This document shows, piece by piece, positions 1-11,100 of a DNA stretch of 64,000 nt. A program made the position numbers and the translations under genes. The notes below the pieces were generated by a model. The model saw nothing but the letters and a program-made list of their open reading frames with translations. It had not been told where the DNA came from and did not search any database. The stretch is taken from assembly GCF_020080835.1 (NCBI RefSeq), contig NC_058158.1, positions 19,554,430 through 19,618,429 on the forward strand. The letters run 5' to 3'. This stretch comes from Cotesia glomerata. Lineage: Eukaryota; Arthropoda; Insecta; Hymenoptera; Braconidae. Numbering within the stretch: position 1 is the stretch's first letter; each line of letters opens with the position of its first letter.

Positions 1-606
1 ATGAAGTAATTATTTGTTTTGAAATTTCTTGAATAAATTTTGCGAATTGAATTAATTATTTGTTTTGAAATTTTGAATAAATTTTGCGAATTGAATTAAG
101 TATTTGTTTTGACAATTTGAATAAATTTTGCGAATTGAATTAATTATTTGTTTTGAAATTTTGAATAAATTTTGCGAGATGAAGTAATTATTTGTTTTGA
201 CAATTCGAATAAATTTTTGCGGAATTGACTTAATTATTTGTTTTGAAATTTTGAATAAATTTGCGAATTGAATTAATTATTTGTTTTGAAATGTTGAATA
301 AATGTTGCGAATTGAATTAATTATTTGTTTTGACAATTTGAATAAATTTTGCGAATTGAATTAATTATTTGTTTTGACAATTTGAATAAATTTTGCGAGA
401 TGAAGTAGTTATTTGTTTTGAAATTTTGAATAAATTTTGCGAGTTGAATTATTTATTCGTTTCGAAATTTGTTGAATAAATTTTGCGAGATGAATTAATT
501 ATTTGTTTTGACAATTTGAATAAATTTTGCGAATTGAATTAATTATTTGTTTTGAAATTTTGAATAAATTTTGCGAGTTGAATTATTTATTCGTTTCGAA
601 ATTTGT
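1..606. repeat. 45-bp AT-rich tandem array in an LTR
   Basis: About 13-14 imperfect units of 44-45 bp fill the window start. Each unit contains the core TTATTTGTTTTGA followed by TTGAATAAATTTTGCGA. Two unit types alternate irregularly: one reads GAATTGAATTAA before the core, the other GAGATGAAGTA. The array continues left of the window. It precedes an AATAAA at about 819 and a primer-binding site at 1018, so I read it as repeats inside the U3 part of an LTR. Confidence 0.85.
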
Positions 607-1110
607 TGAAGCATTTTGGCGAACCGACATTTTATTTATTTTGTTTGAAAGAAAGGGCTTTGTAATTTTTATTTTTGGTTACTCGAATTTCTTTCTAGAA
701 TTTGGTTTATTTTGAAATGTCGAATCATTGCGTTAGCACTAGTCTTGCGTTAGAATTATTTTTGCGTTAAATAATTTTGTTATTAATGCGACATTGCCGA
801 CAGTATATATTTGTTGTTGAATAAACCGTTGTTGGATTCGAATTGCACGCCTCAATTATTTTTTATTTAATTGTTGTTGCTCTGATTAACCGATCCTATC
901 GTCCCATTTCGATTTCTTTGTTCGTCGATTGCCGTGATTCGATTTTGAATCTCTTCAACACCGACCCGCCGCCCACGAAGATCCACCGCCAGATCGACCC
1001 GTGGAACATTGAGTTCCTGGCGCCCAACCAAATATTCGAACCAGGTAAGCCAATTTTTTTGGGTGACCTGATCCGGCCTGTCGACGCCAGTGCCGGAAAA
1101 GGCATCACAA
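607..1110 (+). mobile_element. 3' end of a Ty3/Gypsy-type LTR plus leader
   Basis: An AATAAA lies at about 819-824, then GC-richer sequence, then GTGGAACA near 1002-1009 as a plausible LTR end, and a primer-binding site eight bases later. From about 940 to 1110 the sequence is clearly related to 16400-16552, including the shared phrase CTGTCGACGCCAGTGCCGG. The two loci are therefore copies of one LTR family, and both leaders break off in (TA)n. A GTAAGC donor-like site follows the primer site at 1046. No gag or pol survives. Element type is inferred from this architecture and not from protein. Confidence 0.6.
1018..1029 (+). other. Primer-binding site, tRNA-Lys type
   Basis: TGGCGCCCAACC begins with the TGG that pairs with a tRNA CCA end. 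The first 11 bases equal the classical site for tRNA-Lys(1,2) used by many retroelements. It sits just downstream of the inferred LTR end. Confidence 0.6.
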
Positions 1111-1218
1111 TATATATATATCTATACAGTTACATATATTATAACGGGTATTTTCGTCCCCGTGCGTTAGCAAGGACGAAGTCCGAAATAAATAACCTGG
1201 CCTACCTGCTTTAACTGT

Positions 1219-1230
1219 TGTTGGGCGCCA
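1219..1230 (-). other. Second primer-binding site, opposite strand
   Basis: Read on the minus strand this is TGGCGCCCAACA, the same tRNA-Lys-type primer site as at 1018 but convergent with it and only about 190 bp away. It implies a minus-strand LTR on its right (from about 1238 upward). Confidence 0.5.
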
Positions 1231-1237
1231 GAAGCTT

Positions 1238-3419
1238 TGCTCCGTTCACGTTGATTTCCGGCTACTCTGGTCCGGGACTCTCTTCGTCGGGTGGCGGGCC
1301 TTAAGGGTACGACTTTATTATAGCGGAACGAGGAAAGTATTCGGGATTGCTCGGATTAATTCGCAATTAATTAAAAAAATTAATAGAGAAAATTAAATTA
1401 TAAATTTATTAACAATAAATGAAAACGATTGGTTAATATTGACGAATCAAGAAAGTAAACGCAAGGAAAATTAATAACAATAATCGTCGACGCTGTCGTC
1501 GATTCGCAGTTCGCAACCCGAACAAGGAAAAAGTTCAAAGTTGCCGCAATAATAACAATAATCGTCGACACTGTCGTCGATTCGCAGTTTGCAACCCGAA
1601 CAAGGAAAAAGTTCAAAGTCGCCGCAATAATAACAATGAGTTAATCATAATAATCCACTTAAGAATAACTCGCTAAATACCAAAAAAAAATAATGAACCT
1701 TCGCTCAGCTAAATTAATAACCATCGAATCAAAAAAAATCAATCTTCGCTCAAATTAATTAACGACAATTAATTAACTAAATAAAACAATAATTTTCGCT
1801 AAACTCAAGTAAATACAATTAAGCAAGATAATAAAACATAAATCGTTGCATCAATTCAGTTAATTTCAGTAAATTAACAAAACAAATTAATCTTCGCTAA
1901 ATTCAGTTAATCAATTCATTAACTCAAAGAAATAAATCGAATCGCCGGCTTTAATTAATGATGATTAATTAAAATTAATAAAAACACAAAAAAAAATAAA
2001 TCTCCGCTTGCTTTAATTAATAACAAGTAATTAAATAAGTAAACTCGATAATCGATGCGACAAAATTCAATTAAGAATAGCCAGATTAAATTTCAAGATT
2101 TAAATAATCTATTCGCCGAATTTAATTAAACCTTAATAATAAAATTCAATCGTCGAATTTACTCAATAATTAAATTAAATACGTAAGTAAAAGAAAATTA
2201 AATAATCACTCAGTTCTCTGTCACTGAGTCTCACAAAGTTCAAATTTTATTCTAAGTCCCAAACGCTCCGCTGAGTGTGGGCAACTTACGTCCGATTGCC
2301 TGTCTCGGACGCGGCAGCCGTTTCTCGGGTTTCCTCTCCGTAGGCGAACCTCTCACTCAACGTCGGTACGTCGCACGAAGCCGAAGCTCGATCAATGGGT
2401 AATCGAACTCATCGATTACCCCGGGAGTACAAAATCAACCAGCGTAATTCTTATAACGAACAATAATTATTATACAACCGTAAACACACACAAAAAAAAA
2501 TATAACGGTACCTAAATACCTCGTGGGATTATCTCTGCTAACTGACTCAACTTAGCCTTGACGTTTTTACACTATGACTCGACTAGTGTCGAGTTCAATT
2601 AGTAATAAATAAATTAACTATTTAATGAACCCAATCCAACTGTTTAATTAACAAAATTGAATCCCACGAACTACTTTAATTGATAGAAAGCCACTCACCC
2701 TGGTCACAGCGTCGACCTGAAGTTATTCCTGGGTTGTTTCTGCCACCAAGTCACTCTCGGCTTCCACGTCAGACTCTTGGATAATGGATTCCTCGGCGAG
2801 GATACTTGCTGATTCTTCGGACCACGGACACGTCGACTAACAATCACACCAAAACACGCATCGTACTTTATGACGCTTTCGTCGAGTAACTAATTAGCAA
2901 CAGCTAATTATCGTCGCACTGCCATTATTTTTCGGCAACCCAAAACCAGGACACTACGTCGTGGCTAATTAAAATATACGTAGATTTTAAACGCAAGAAT
3001 TACTCAAGGATTTTTCCCAAAAATAACCAAAAAAAACTAAGTATCGTAAAAAAACGTGTCCGCACACGGCAAGTCGAAAATGTCGAAAAAGGAAAAAACA
3101 GAACATCTCGCATTATTCATCTCTCCCCTCTCTCCTGGGTCCGTCGTTAGCTGTGAACCCCGGAGATGGCGCCGTAAGTCCAATTTTCCAATATCGACGT
3201 TTTGAATGATATTGGCTGGAGCATTGGCGCGCTCGACAGCTAGCTTTACACCTTCACGCATGCGTTGATTGCTCACTTCGAGTTCCGATCAGTCCGTCAT
3301 TTCGCTTGCTCTCGAGACAGCCATCCTCCTGTCGTTGATGATCTTGCAGGTTACCCACGTCGATGATCCTCGTTGTTTCTCTTCGCGGGTTCGTGACCGA
3401 CGTCGTTAGTACCACCACA
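1238..3419 (-). mobile_element. Possible minus-strand LTR (2.2 kb)
   Basis: If the minus-strand primer site at 1230 is real, an LTR should lie immediately to its right. The interval is AT-rich with GC-rich islands (about 2230-2420 and 3120-3420). On the minus strand TGTGGTGGTACT at 3419 could be its start. No second LTR, target duplication or coding sequence was found, so the limits are guesses. The 1680-2200 part is simple AATTAA-rich sequence with nothing else recognisable. Confidence 0.3.
1473..1640. repeat. 78-bp tandem duplication
   Basis: Two nearly identical 78-bp units start at 1473 and 1551, each containing AATCGTCGAC, CTGTCGTCGATTCGCAGTT and AAGGAAAAAGTTCAAAGT. A third start (AATAACAAT) follows at 1629. 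Confidence 0.9.
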
Positions 3420-3678
3420 GTTATTAAGTACTTAAATCTAACTTAAAGCTACATACTTACTGAATTAAATTACGAATTATCGCATTAAATTTTGGTTTCG
3501 CGCGCAATCGAGCTTCGTTCGAGTTTCTACATACGAGGGCGACTCGGTCGTGGCGAATCCAACCAATGGGCATAAAATAAAATAAAAAAACTCAATTAAA
3601 ATTTCCTTTAAAATTAAATTCAAAAAGCTAAAATTAGAGAAACAACGCCTCAACAGGTGGCGCTAAAAGCGGCCTATT

Positions 3679-3682
<4 letters not shown>
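3420..3682. other. No gene recognised
   Basis: AT-rich sequence with a short GC-richer patch at 3500-3560. I see no coding sequence, repeat match or RNA gene. Confidence 0.5.

Positions 3683-3771
<89 letters not shown>
3683..3771. repeat. (TA)n microsatellite
   Basis: About 44 TA units with one G interruption near 3732. It directly abuts the 3' end (on the minus strand) of the neighbouring Helitron. Confidence 0.95.
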
Positions 3772-3772
<1 letters not shown>

Positions 3773-3773
<1 letters not shown>

Positions 3774-6715
3774 TAGCTGTTACCCGCCCGCTCCGCTGGG
3801 CACTTAATAGAATTGTATTTTGAGATCTAGACTTGAAATTCAATTGGAGTATTGTTCTGACTTGCACAGATTCAAAATTCTATCGGATTGGCCTGTACCT
3901 TTTATCCATGTCATAATTCTAGCGAATATCCATTGTAACTTTCAATGTGCAATCACTATAACATTCCCGTGGCTTTCTCCAAAAATGAATAATCATTTTT
4001 GGATTTACGATTTTAATTTTTGATTTTACGAAATCTCTTAAAATGAATAGCCAAATTTCTTTTCCACATATCAAGTGTTTAGAAAATGTTTTCATTTTAA
4101 TCTGTTACATTCCCGCGATCCCGTAATAAGAACAATTCATTGGTTATGTGATCAGCAAAAATAAAATGTATGCAAAATACTTAGTCCGTTGACTATATAG
4201 CTACATGTAAAGTTAAATTTTAGAAACCTTACAATGACTTTTTCGCCGCTGCCAAAGAGACGATTGTGGTAAGAAAATATAATTATTAAAAAAGGAAAAT
4301 ATTTTAATCCGTTGACCTTGGAGGCCATCCCTATAATTACCTGTTTCTCTTAAGATTCTATCAAATTTTATATCTCTAGGAAATATATTTGAAGAATATG
4401 AATTTTTTGACAACTATCACTCCCGCACTCTTATGTGAGAGAGAAATTTCGTAAGATTCTATTCGAGATGATTCTTACATTAAAAATAGAGTGATCATAT
4501 AATTGTACATGATCATCTATTAGGGCTTTTACCTTATATAAAAATTTTAAATTTTTTTTATATTTAATGCCTTCTTATTATCCTTTAGGAATTGAATTTT
4601 ATAATATTTTAATTAACGCCCACGCAAGGATTTGTGAGGGTGGCATTTCATAAAATTCATTCTTTACAGCTCAAAAACTCCAAAAAAATCAATCTGGCCA
4701 AGTTTCAATCCTTTAGCATAGAAATTTGTAACGGGTACTTTTTGACCAATTTTTATCCCCGGCTCGATTTTAAGCTCGCCGGAGTCCAGGATTCTAACGA
4801 GGGTAATTTCTAAATTAATCAAACTCGGAAATTTAATTAATATTAACAAAAACAAAACCTCTTTATTTCAATAAACATAACATTAAACATTTTACAAAAG
4901 AAAACGGCGATTAAACAAAATAAACCCATACATACACGGCGTTTACAATTTCCATTACCGTCGTTGGCAAAATCATTCGCCCGTCGTACCTCTCAAAACG
5001 CGTCGCTAATTCCCCTTCCGTCGGCCCTCTGGTGCCCAGCTCCTGACAGGTGACTAGCGCCGCCCCGCAGGCCCTAATTCGCGATTCCCGAAGGAAGAGT
5101 GAATAGGATCGACCTCTCCTTCACCTACTCGGCTGGGGTTGCCACCTTTTGGCTGAAGGCCTCTAGGTGGAGAGTCGCCTTTACTCGTAGGTAGATAAGT
5201 TCACTTACCTGTGGTAGTCCGCACCAGGTAGAGAGAACCCTCTTTTAATTTCCTTGGCCAGAAGTCTCCAGACAAGTAAATTAAACCCAGAGAAAGGTTG
5301 CTCAACGGCGGATAATTTTTGGGCTTTATCAACCCAAAAATTATTAATAAAAGCGAAAAGTATTGGTGAATTATCGCCACCTATCGCTTGCCGTCGAACT
5401 TCGGGAAATCCCCGAAAATTTATAAGTTTTTAAATATATTTTCAAAATTAAATATCAGATTCATTCAATTGATTCAACAGATTACATCAATTTCAATCGA
5501 ATTACATTTTCCTACAATTTCAACGTCGAAAAATAATTTCATACAACATAATTATTTTACCAAAATTATTTTCCATACTAATTTAATTTCCTGGGACTTA
5601 GAAAAATGATTAATTGGATATTTCGAATTTATTCAAAATATTTTAATCAATTAATTATTTCAGATAAAGTAAATTTTTGTTCTTTGAAAGAACAAAAATT
5701 ATCACGTCGCGATTTCGCTTATATCAGCTCGGCGATTTTTATCGCGAGCGATCAGTCGACGCCGTCTATCGCGCGATGGCAAACTACTAAATTCCTTTTT
5801 CTAATAGTCGTCCTTTGAAATAATTTTGAATCAAAGAAATAATTGTAAACAAAAAAAATCATATACAGATTATTATTAATAATAATCGCCGTAAACAAAT
5901 AATAAAGTTGTAAACGAAACTTGTCAAATTAATTTTTTCAATTATTTCAAACGACGTTTTAACCGTTAATTAAATTAATAATCTTTCATTAATACTTTTA
6001 ACTAAACAATTAAACATAATAATAGTTACAATAGTAATAATAATAATTAACTATAAATAAAATAATTAAACTCATGACAAAAGTTAAACCTATATACATA
6101 AATGCCGTGGCATGGCAGTCGACGCGGTCGCGGTAGCGATGGCTCGCTCGGTCCGTCGATGAGCCCCGTCTCTCGTTGTTCACGGCACCCCTCCGCCTCC
6201 CCGCTTATAATACCTTCTTCACAGCTGCTATAGATTAGAAGGTACAATTTCTTTTAATTTTACGCTCACGCACGGACATGTGGGGGTAGAATTTAATGAA
6301 ATTTATTCTTAACAGCTCTAAAACGCCAAAAAAGCATTCTGGCCATGTTTCAAAGTATTAATAGCTATAGATTGAAATTTACGAATTTTTTCTTAACTTG
6401 ACGCCCACGCACGGGCACGCCAGGGGGGTGGAATGTCACAGAATTCGTTTTTCAAAAATTTCTAAATGTAATTTGAAACATTCTGACCAAGTTTTGAACT
6501 ATTAAAAGCCATAATTGAAAAATATGAATTGTTTTTCGTGAACACCCCCGCAACTCCCCTTGTGGGTAGAATTTCGTGAAATCCGTTCTTAGCTGTCCTC
6601 TACTTGGCAAAAGGAATATTCCTGCTAAATTTCAAGTCTCTAGGTCTTATAGTTCCAGAGATATCGTGATGAGTGACTATCTATATCTATAGAAAGTCTC
6701 CTATATATATATAGA
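3773..6715 (-). mobile_element. Non-autonomous Helitron with nested solo LTR
   Basis: On the minus strand the element starts TCTATATATATAGGAGAC at 6715 after a host A. It ends with a GC-rich segment (AGCGGAGCGGGCGGGTAAC) and CTAG at 3776-3773 before a host T, the canonical Helitron arrangement. The 5' side (6640-6700) carries the same start block as the autonomous Helitron at 17085-17110 (CACTCATCACGATATCTCTGG) and the same ~140-bp subterminal repeats (three units, 6244-6640). It has no Rep/helicase. A solo LTR (4727-6223) interrupts it; without that insertion it would be about 1.45 kb. Related pieces lie at 55421-56816. Confidence 0.8.
4727..6223 (-). mobile_element. Solo LTR, Ty3/Gypsy-like, family with 40241-41580
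   Basis: On the minus strand it begins TGTGAAGAAGGTATTAT and ends CCCGTTACA, the same termini as the copy at 40241-41580. Matching blocks run throughout, for example the region around CAGGAGCTGGGCACCAGAGG (about 5025-5050 here, 41265-41285 there). It is longer than the other copy (1497 versus 1340 bp) owing to indels. No internal region or second LTR is present, so it is a solo LTR. No clean target duplication was found. Confidence 0.8.
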
Positions 6716-6731
6716 TATATATATATATATA

Positions 6732-7174
6732 CAGAGTGTCCCAGAAGTAACGGACGCCATTGTAGCATCTGATAAACAAAATAATTCTGAGACGAAAAGT
6801 CCTTAGCCATTTTTTAATCAGACGCATAGATAATTAATTATTAATTAAAATAACGTCCTTTTATGCGTTAGAGAGAGAGCACCAGTGTCCAGTCAAGTGC
6901 GTTCCAAACGACGACGCTTGCACGTATGAATGTGTAAGTAAATGTGTGTGACTACGTTAGCTATAGTAGCTAGTTAGTCATACAGTTAGCTGTGTCTTTG
7001 CTTGGCACATACTTTACTGGACACTGGCGCTCTCTCTCTAACACATAAAAACACGTTATTTTAATTGATAATTAATTATCTATGCGTCTAATTAAAAAAT
7101 GCCTAAGAACTTTGCCTCTCAGAATTATTTTTTTTATCAGATGCTACAATGGCGTCCGTTCTTTCTGGGACACC

Positions 7175-7177
<3 letters not shown>
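6732..7177. mobile_element. 446-bp MITE with ~165-bp TIRs
   Basis: Left end CAGAGTGTCCCAGAA and right end TTCTGGGACACCCTG are inverted, and pairing continues for about 165 bp through the TTAGAGAGAGAGC block on each arm. TA flanks both ends (6730-6731 and 7178-7179), as in Tc1/mariner-derived MITEs. It sits in a TA-rich tract. The middle has no ORF. Confidence 0.9.
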
Positions 7178-7239
<62 letters not shown>

Positions 7240-7450
7240 ATAACGCGGCTTATCCGGACGATAGCTTCTCTAATTTATAATGGATCTTCTCCAAACTCAA
7301 CACACTTAATTTTCAGACGAATACCAAGGCCAAGTTCAAAGATGAGCTTAATCGGTCGAGTAGTTCAGAAATTACAGGGTTTCAAAATATTCAAAACCAT
7401 AAAATTTCATTTTTTCACAGATTCTTCCACGCATAACTTTTGAATAAAAT
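7178..7450 (+). repeat. (TA)n plus attached dispersed repeat
   Basis: About 29 TA units (7178-7236) are followed by a unique-looking segment to about 7450. That segment reappears inverted at 37270-37400 beside another (TA)n. Both contain GATGAGCTTAATC followed by a CGAGTAGTTCAGAAAT-like stretch. A repeat family with a TA microsatellite at one end is the simplest reading. Confidence 0.7.
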
Positions 7451-7714
7451 ATATTATCGAATTTTTGTATATTGCATATTAAACCCCATTAATCGAGCTC
7501 CAATTTTCATATCATTCTATTCTTCTCAACTTAAAATAACCTATTTGTCTGTAGGTTTTTAATGAAATTGTACTCTTGCAGTCGTTTTTTCAATTGATTT
7601 GTCCAATACATCTCATAAAAAATTATTCATATTTGTATCGTTATTCTCAATGAATTTTTGTTTTGTATACAATCCTAGTAGTTTTTTCTATTTATTATGA
7701 AATCTTTGGCTGCC
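7451..7714. other. No gene recognised
   Basis: AT-rich sequence between a repeat and a LINE relic. Its right part may be untranslatable 3' remains of that LINE. Confidence 0.4.
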
Positions 7715-8185
7715 GAATGTCCTTTTTTAAATTAATCCCTTCTCTACTCTAATCTTTTCATTGCATCCAGCATAATTCTCCTATCTAGTTAGTCAAACGA
7801 TCCCTTCAGGTCTAGGAATTGAACGTACGCTCCCTCTCCTCTCATTCTTATACTCCTATCAATGGCCTGCTTCAGGATAAATATATTATCCTGACACCCC
7901 ATCCTCCTTCTAAATCCTGCTTGATTTTCTTTCCAACCTTTTTTCCTTTTTACTGACTCTATCATTCTCTCATTTATTACTCCCGCGTATACCTTATACG
8001 TCGTGTTTGTTAGCGTAATCGCCCTGTAGTTATTTGTTTAAGTAGTCCTTCTTCCCCTTTTTTAAGAACGGTGTAATTATTTCTATCCTTCAGTCGTCCG
8101 GGAAATACTCCCTTCTCCATACCTCTTTTATAAACTCTTTCAGCCTGTTTCTAATATTGCCTCTAATAGTTCTTTCGTGTTGCTT
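7715..8185 (-). pseudogene. Non-LTR reverse transcriptase relic
   Basis: Minus-strand translation, switching frames, gives typical LINE RT motifs. First NIRNRLKEFIKEVWRREYFP, then a TPFLKKG block, then YRAITLTNTTYKVYAGVINE, then KENQAGFRRRMGCQDNIFIL, then QFLDLKGSFD, which is the first catalytic-Asp motif of RT. Stop codons (for example TGA after YFPDD, TAA after DYLNK, TAA after FD) and at least one frameshift make it non-functional. Only fingers and early palm are present; the YADD region is missing. It is not the Waldo-like LINE found further right. Clade not assigned. Confidence 0.75.
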
Positions 8186-8204
8186 GAAAACTTAGAATTT
8201 ATAT

Positions 8205-9530
8205 TATTTTATTTTATTTTACAACGTACTAAAACTTTAGTCTCGACCTTTTGTATCCTCTACTCAGAGTTTTAGCATGAGACAAGATGGCTGATTCTCT
8301 CTCTCTCTCTCTCTCGGTCATGCGTCTTTATCGAACAACTTTTGGTGATTTTTTTCGAATGAAATTTACAAGTGTTTTATTTTCTACTTTTAACTAAATA
8401 ATTTAAATTATCAATTTTACTCATTTTTCCTGATTCTAATTTCATTTTAAACAATTATATTTTGAACAATTAAAAATCCATCATGAATTATTTTACTGAT
8501 TTTAATTAATTTTTAATCCAAATGATTTTACTAAAACTTTTCCACGAAATATTTTAATGATTTTAATTCATACACAAATAAACCGGCCTCTCTCAGATTC
8601 AATTACCAGAGAATAATTTTCACGTGGCACCGAAATCATGAATTAACAAACTGAAATAGTTCCGAGTAAAATTAATCCAAACTCTGTCTAAGTGTTTCTT
8701 TAATGACCCGAAATCATTCCTAGTATTATTGATTAAATATTTTGTAATTTAATTCTGATTTATTCTTAAGTTCATTTTCAATCTTTCTCTGGACTTTTTA
8801 AATTTTATTCCAAACTATTCTTAAAAGCATAATAAATATTTTACAAAATAAATTTTTAATTTTATTTTAAAACTACTGATTATAACCGAACGCGCAATGG
8901 CGATAACCTTCAGCCGACATCAGGGCCTGGCTGATGCTGCACACCGAGAAATTATTTAGACGTAATATTTGTACCTGGAGTTTTAATGGTTTTATTTGCA
9001 CTCCCTCGACGAGCTGCAACTCCTTATCTCGGTGCTGGTACAAATCTTTTCTCAATGAGGTTTTCTGCATGATGGCAAAGACTTCGGTCACCGCGTCGCG
9101 TATTCCTTGATAATTATTTTCCTGTTACTGCAAATTGGCATTAGTACTTATAACAATTTAAGATTCATTGCAAGCTGACATGAAGGCCTAGCAAGCATTG
9201 AATTGATAAAGTTTTATCGCTTCGTTCCACTTTAGTCGAGCGAAATAAAAATAATTACCTTGGCTAGACATTTAGTAAATTTTGCGTTTCTTTCAGTTAG
9301 ACTGTTCGGCCACAATAAATCTTCAGAATTTTGTTGGTGCGTTTCTTTCTTTATTTCGTCTTCCCCACTGTCTCTCCGCGCCGGCGCTTCCTCCTCAGGG
9401 ACTTACTTGCTACTTATAGCTAGAGGCGCAACTACTCCGGAGCACAGCGCTCTAGAGATCGGTTGATAACTAGCACGGACCGGAGACCTTGGATGGATAA
9501 AAAAGGACCTGTGTACTCCGTTAAAACTTT
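8205..9530 (-). repeat. Dispersed repeat family 2, copy A (LTR or LINE UTR)
   Basis: This 1.3-kb block matches 32415-33613 in order and orientation. Shared phrases include GAGACAAGATGGCTGA, TTTGTACCTGGAGTTTT, GAGCTGCAACTCCTT and TATCGCTTCGTTCCAC. Its low-coordinate end carries TTTTA repeats, like a LINE tail read backwards. The other copy begins on the minus strand with TGTAACGG, like an LTR. I cannot decide between a solo LTR and an untranslated LINE piece. No coding sequence. A (CT)n tract lies at 8297-8315. Confidence 0.7.
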
Positions 9531-9566
9531 CGAAATTCTAAAAACAATAGTATATTTACAAACCTA

Positions 9567-9656
9567 GGGCAGAAAAGTAAGGAATGTCTCAGATCACATG
9601 CAATTGTATGCCGAGGTCGACAAACATGTGATCTGAGGCTTTCTTGTTTACTGCCC
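9567..9656. repeat. Near-perfect 33-bp inverted repeat (hairpin)
   Basis: GGGCAGAAAAGTAAGGAATG...CTCAGATCACATG pairs with CATGTGATCTGAG...TTACTGCCC across a 24-base loop. The inner 13 bp are perfect. It may be the end or whole of a small fold-back MITE, or a transcribed hairpin. Confidence 0.85.
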
Positions 9657-10577
9657 GTAGTATGTATACTGTTTGATGAAGGCAAAAAGCGGCATTTTTC
9701 TTCAGTGCAGCGAGATGAAATTTGAAACTTTTTGTCCGGTGGAAAGGAAATTTTTTTTTCAAATTGTTCATTAACTTTTTTTTACAAGAAATGTTTTTTT
9801 ATTCAAAATAAAACTTTTTGTAGAAAAAGTTTTAAGCTTTTCAATGGAAATATTGTCACGGGAATTTGATTCAAATTTCCGCAGCATCTTCTCCCGGACG
9901 ATTGCTGGGGCTAGCACCGCCAGGGTCCACCACGTCTGCGACCAGCCCAGCTGGTCCCAGTACTGGCAAATAAAATTGTTATGATTAAAATTTTATTCAT
10001 CATTTAAATTATTTTAAAAGATATGTGCTGTACAATTAAATTGTTTCAAGGTCCTATAATTAAGATTAGATTAATTATTAAGTTGTCAGACGTCGCCAGT
10101 GAGTTTTATTAAATCTTTATTATTAAAGAATATTTACAAGGACTATTTGGTAGCCGCGAAACGTGCATGCGCGAAGCTACGTCCCAGACTTTAGTGGTTT
10201 ATTTTATAGAATTTATTCAATGTGTAAAATTTTTTATAAGGAGTCAATGACATATAATTTAGCTATAGAAAATTAAAGTATGATTTATCGTGAATAAAAC
10301 CGTCGTCGGTGGGTCCGTCGTCGGGGGAATCGCAGAATCAAACGAATAAAAGTCAATGATTGGACTAGTCTCGTGGCGCAATAACATGAGTAGAAAGTAG
10401 GGTAGCGAGGGAGAAAGCATTCTAGCGGTAGCACGTGTAATGAGCAATTGATTTTTTTTTGTTGGATTAAAAAAGTATAAAATTCTAATTAATTCCTTTT
10501 GTCACGAGTGGTGATAAATATTATAAACAAATTGTGCCTACATATTTTGGAGCCAGCGATCGCCTATCCTCCCGTGT
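9657..10577 (+). other. Unassigned; possibly the LTR of the next element
   Basis: No ORF of interest. TGTCACGGG at 9854 and TGTCA at 10500-10504 could bound an LTR of about 650 bp before the Gypsy leader, but no second copy or target duplication supports this. TTGGAGCCAGCGATCGCC near 10547 might be a primer site. Both are weak. Confidence 0.25.
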
Positions 10578-11100
10578 CCCACAGTCAAGGGACAGCAATA
10601 CCTAAGTGTACATCATCGGGATGTACAATTACAGGAAGTAGCTTGTGTATTTTTTTTAGAATAATTACCTGGAGGAGCCATAGATTGAAAATTAAGTTTT
10701 GAGAATAGTTAGTTCTCTCCGAACAGTAAGCGATAACGGTTTGCTGTCCTTCTGATCGTAGATTCGGTCTCTTATCCAAGTCTGTCGTCGTTTTATTATT
10801 TGTAACGTCTAACATTAACGACATCTTATTTTGTTAATATTGTTCATATTATTAGTTCAGTGTGTTAATTAAAATTATACTTGTTAATAATTAAATAATA
10901 ATATGAAATTATCCTTCGAGTGTAGTGACTATATAATATTGTGTGTGTGTGTGTGTGTTACGTATAAACAAACATTGTTACAAGCAACTATAATTAAGTA
11001 TTAATAAAGATGTACGATATTTGTATCATCTGGATATAGTAAACAAATCATAAAATGTCTTAAAATAATAATAATAGTGTGCGCCCTTCTCAAACCAACG
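10578..11100 (+). repeat. Gypsy leader, copy 1
   Basis: This segment, from CACAGTCAAGGGACAGCAAT to the first gag codons, is repeated at 13796-14325 with few differences. It contains a (GT)n tract at 10940. It is the transcribed leader of the gag reading frame that begins at 11055. Confidence 0.85.

Noticed and set aside
843..1214. 123-codon frame on the plus strand
   Set aside because: It spans the LTR end, primer site and leader; composition and position indicate non-coding sequence.
5388..5818. Two short overlapping plus-strand frames
   Set aside because: They lie inside the solo LTR; the equivalent region of the other LTR copy is not open.
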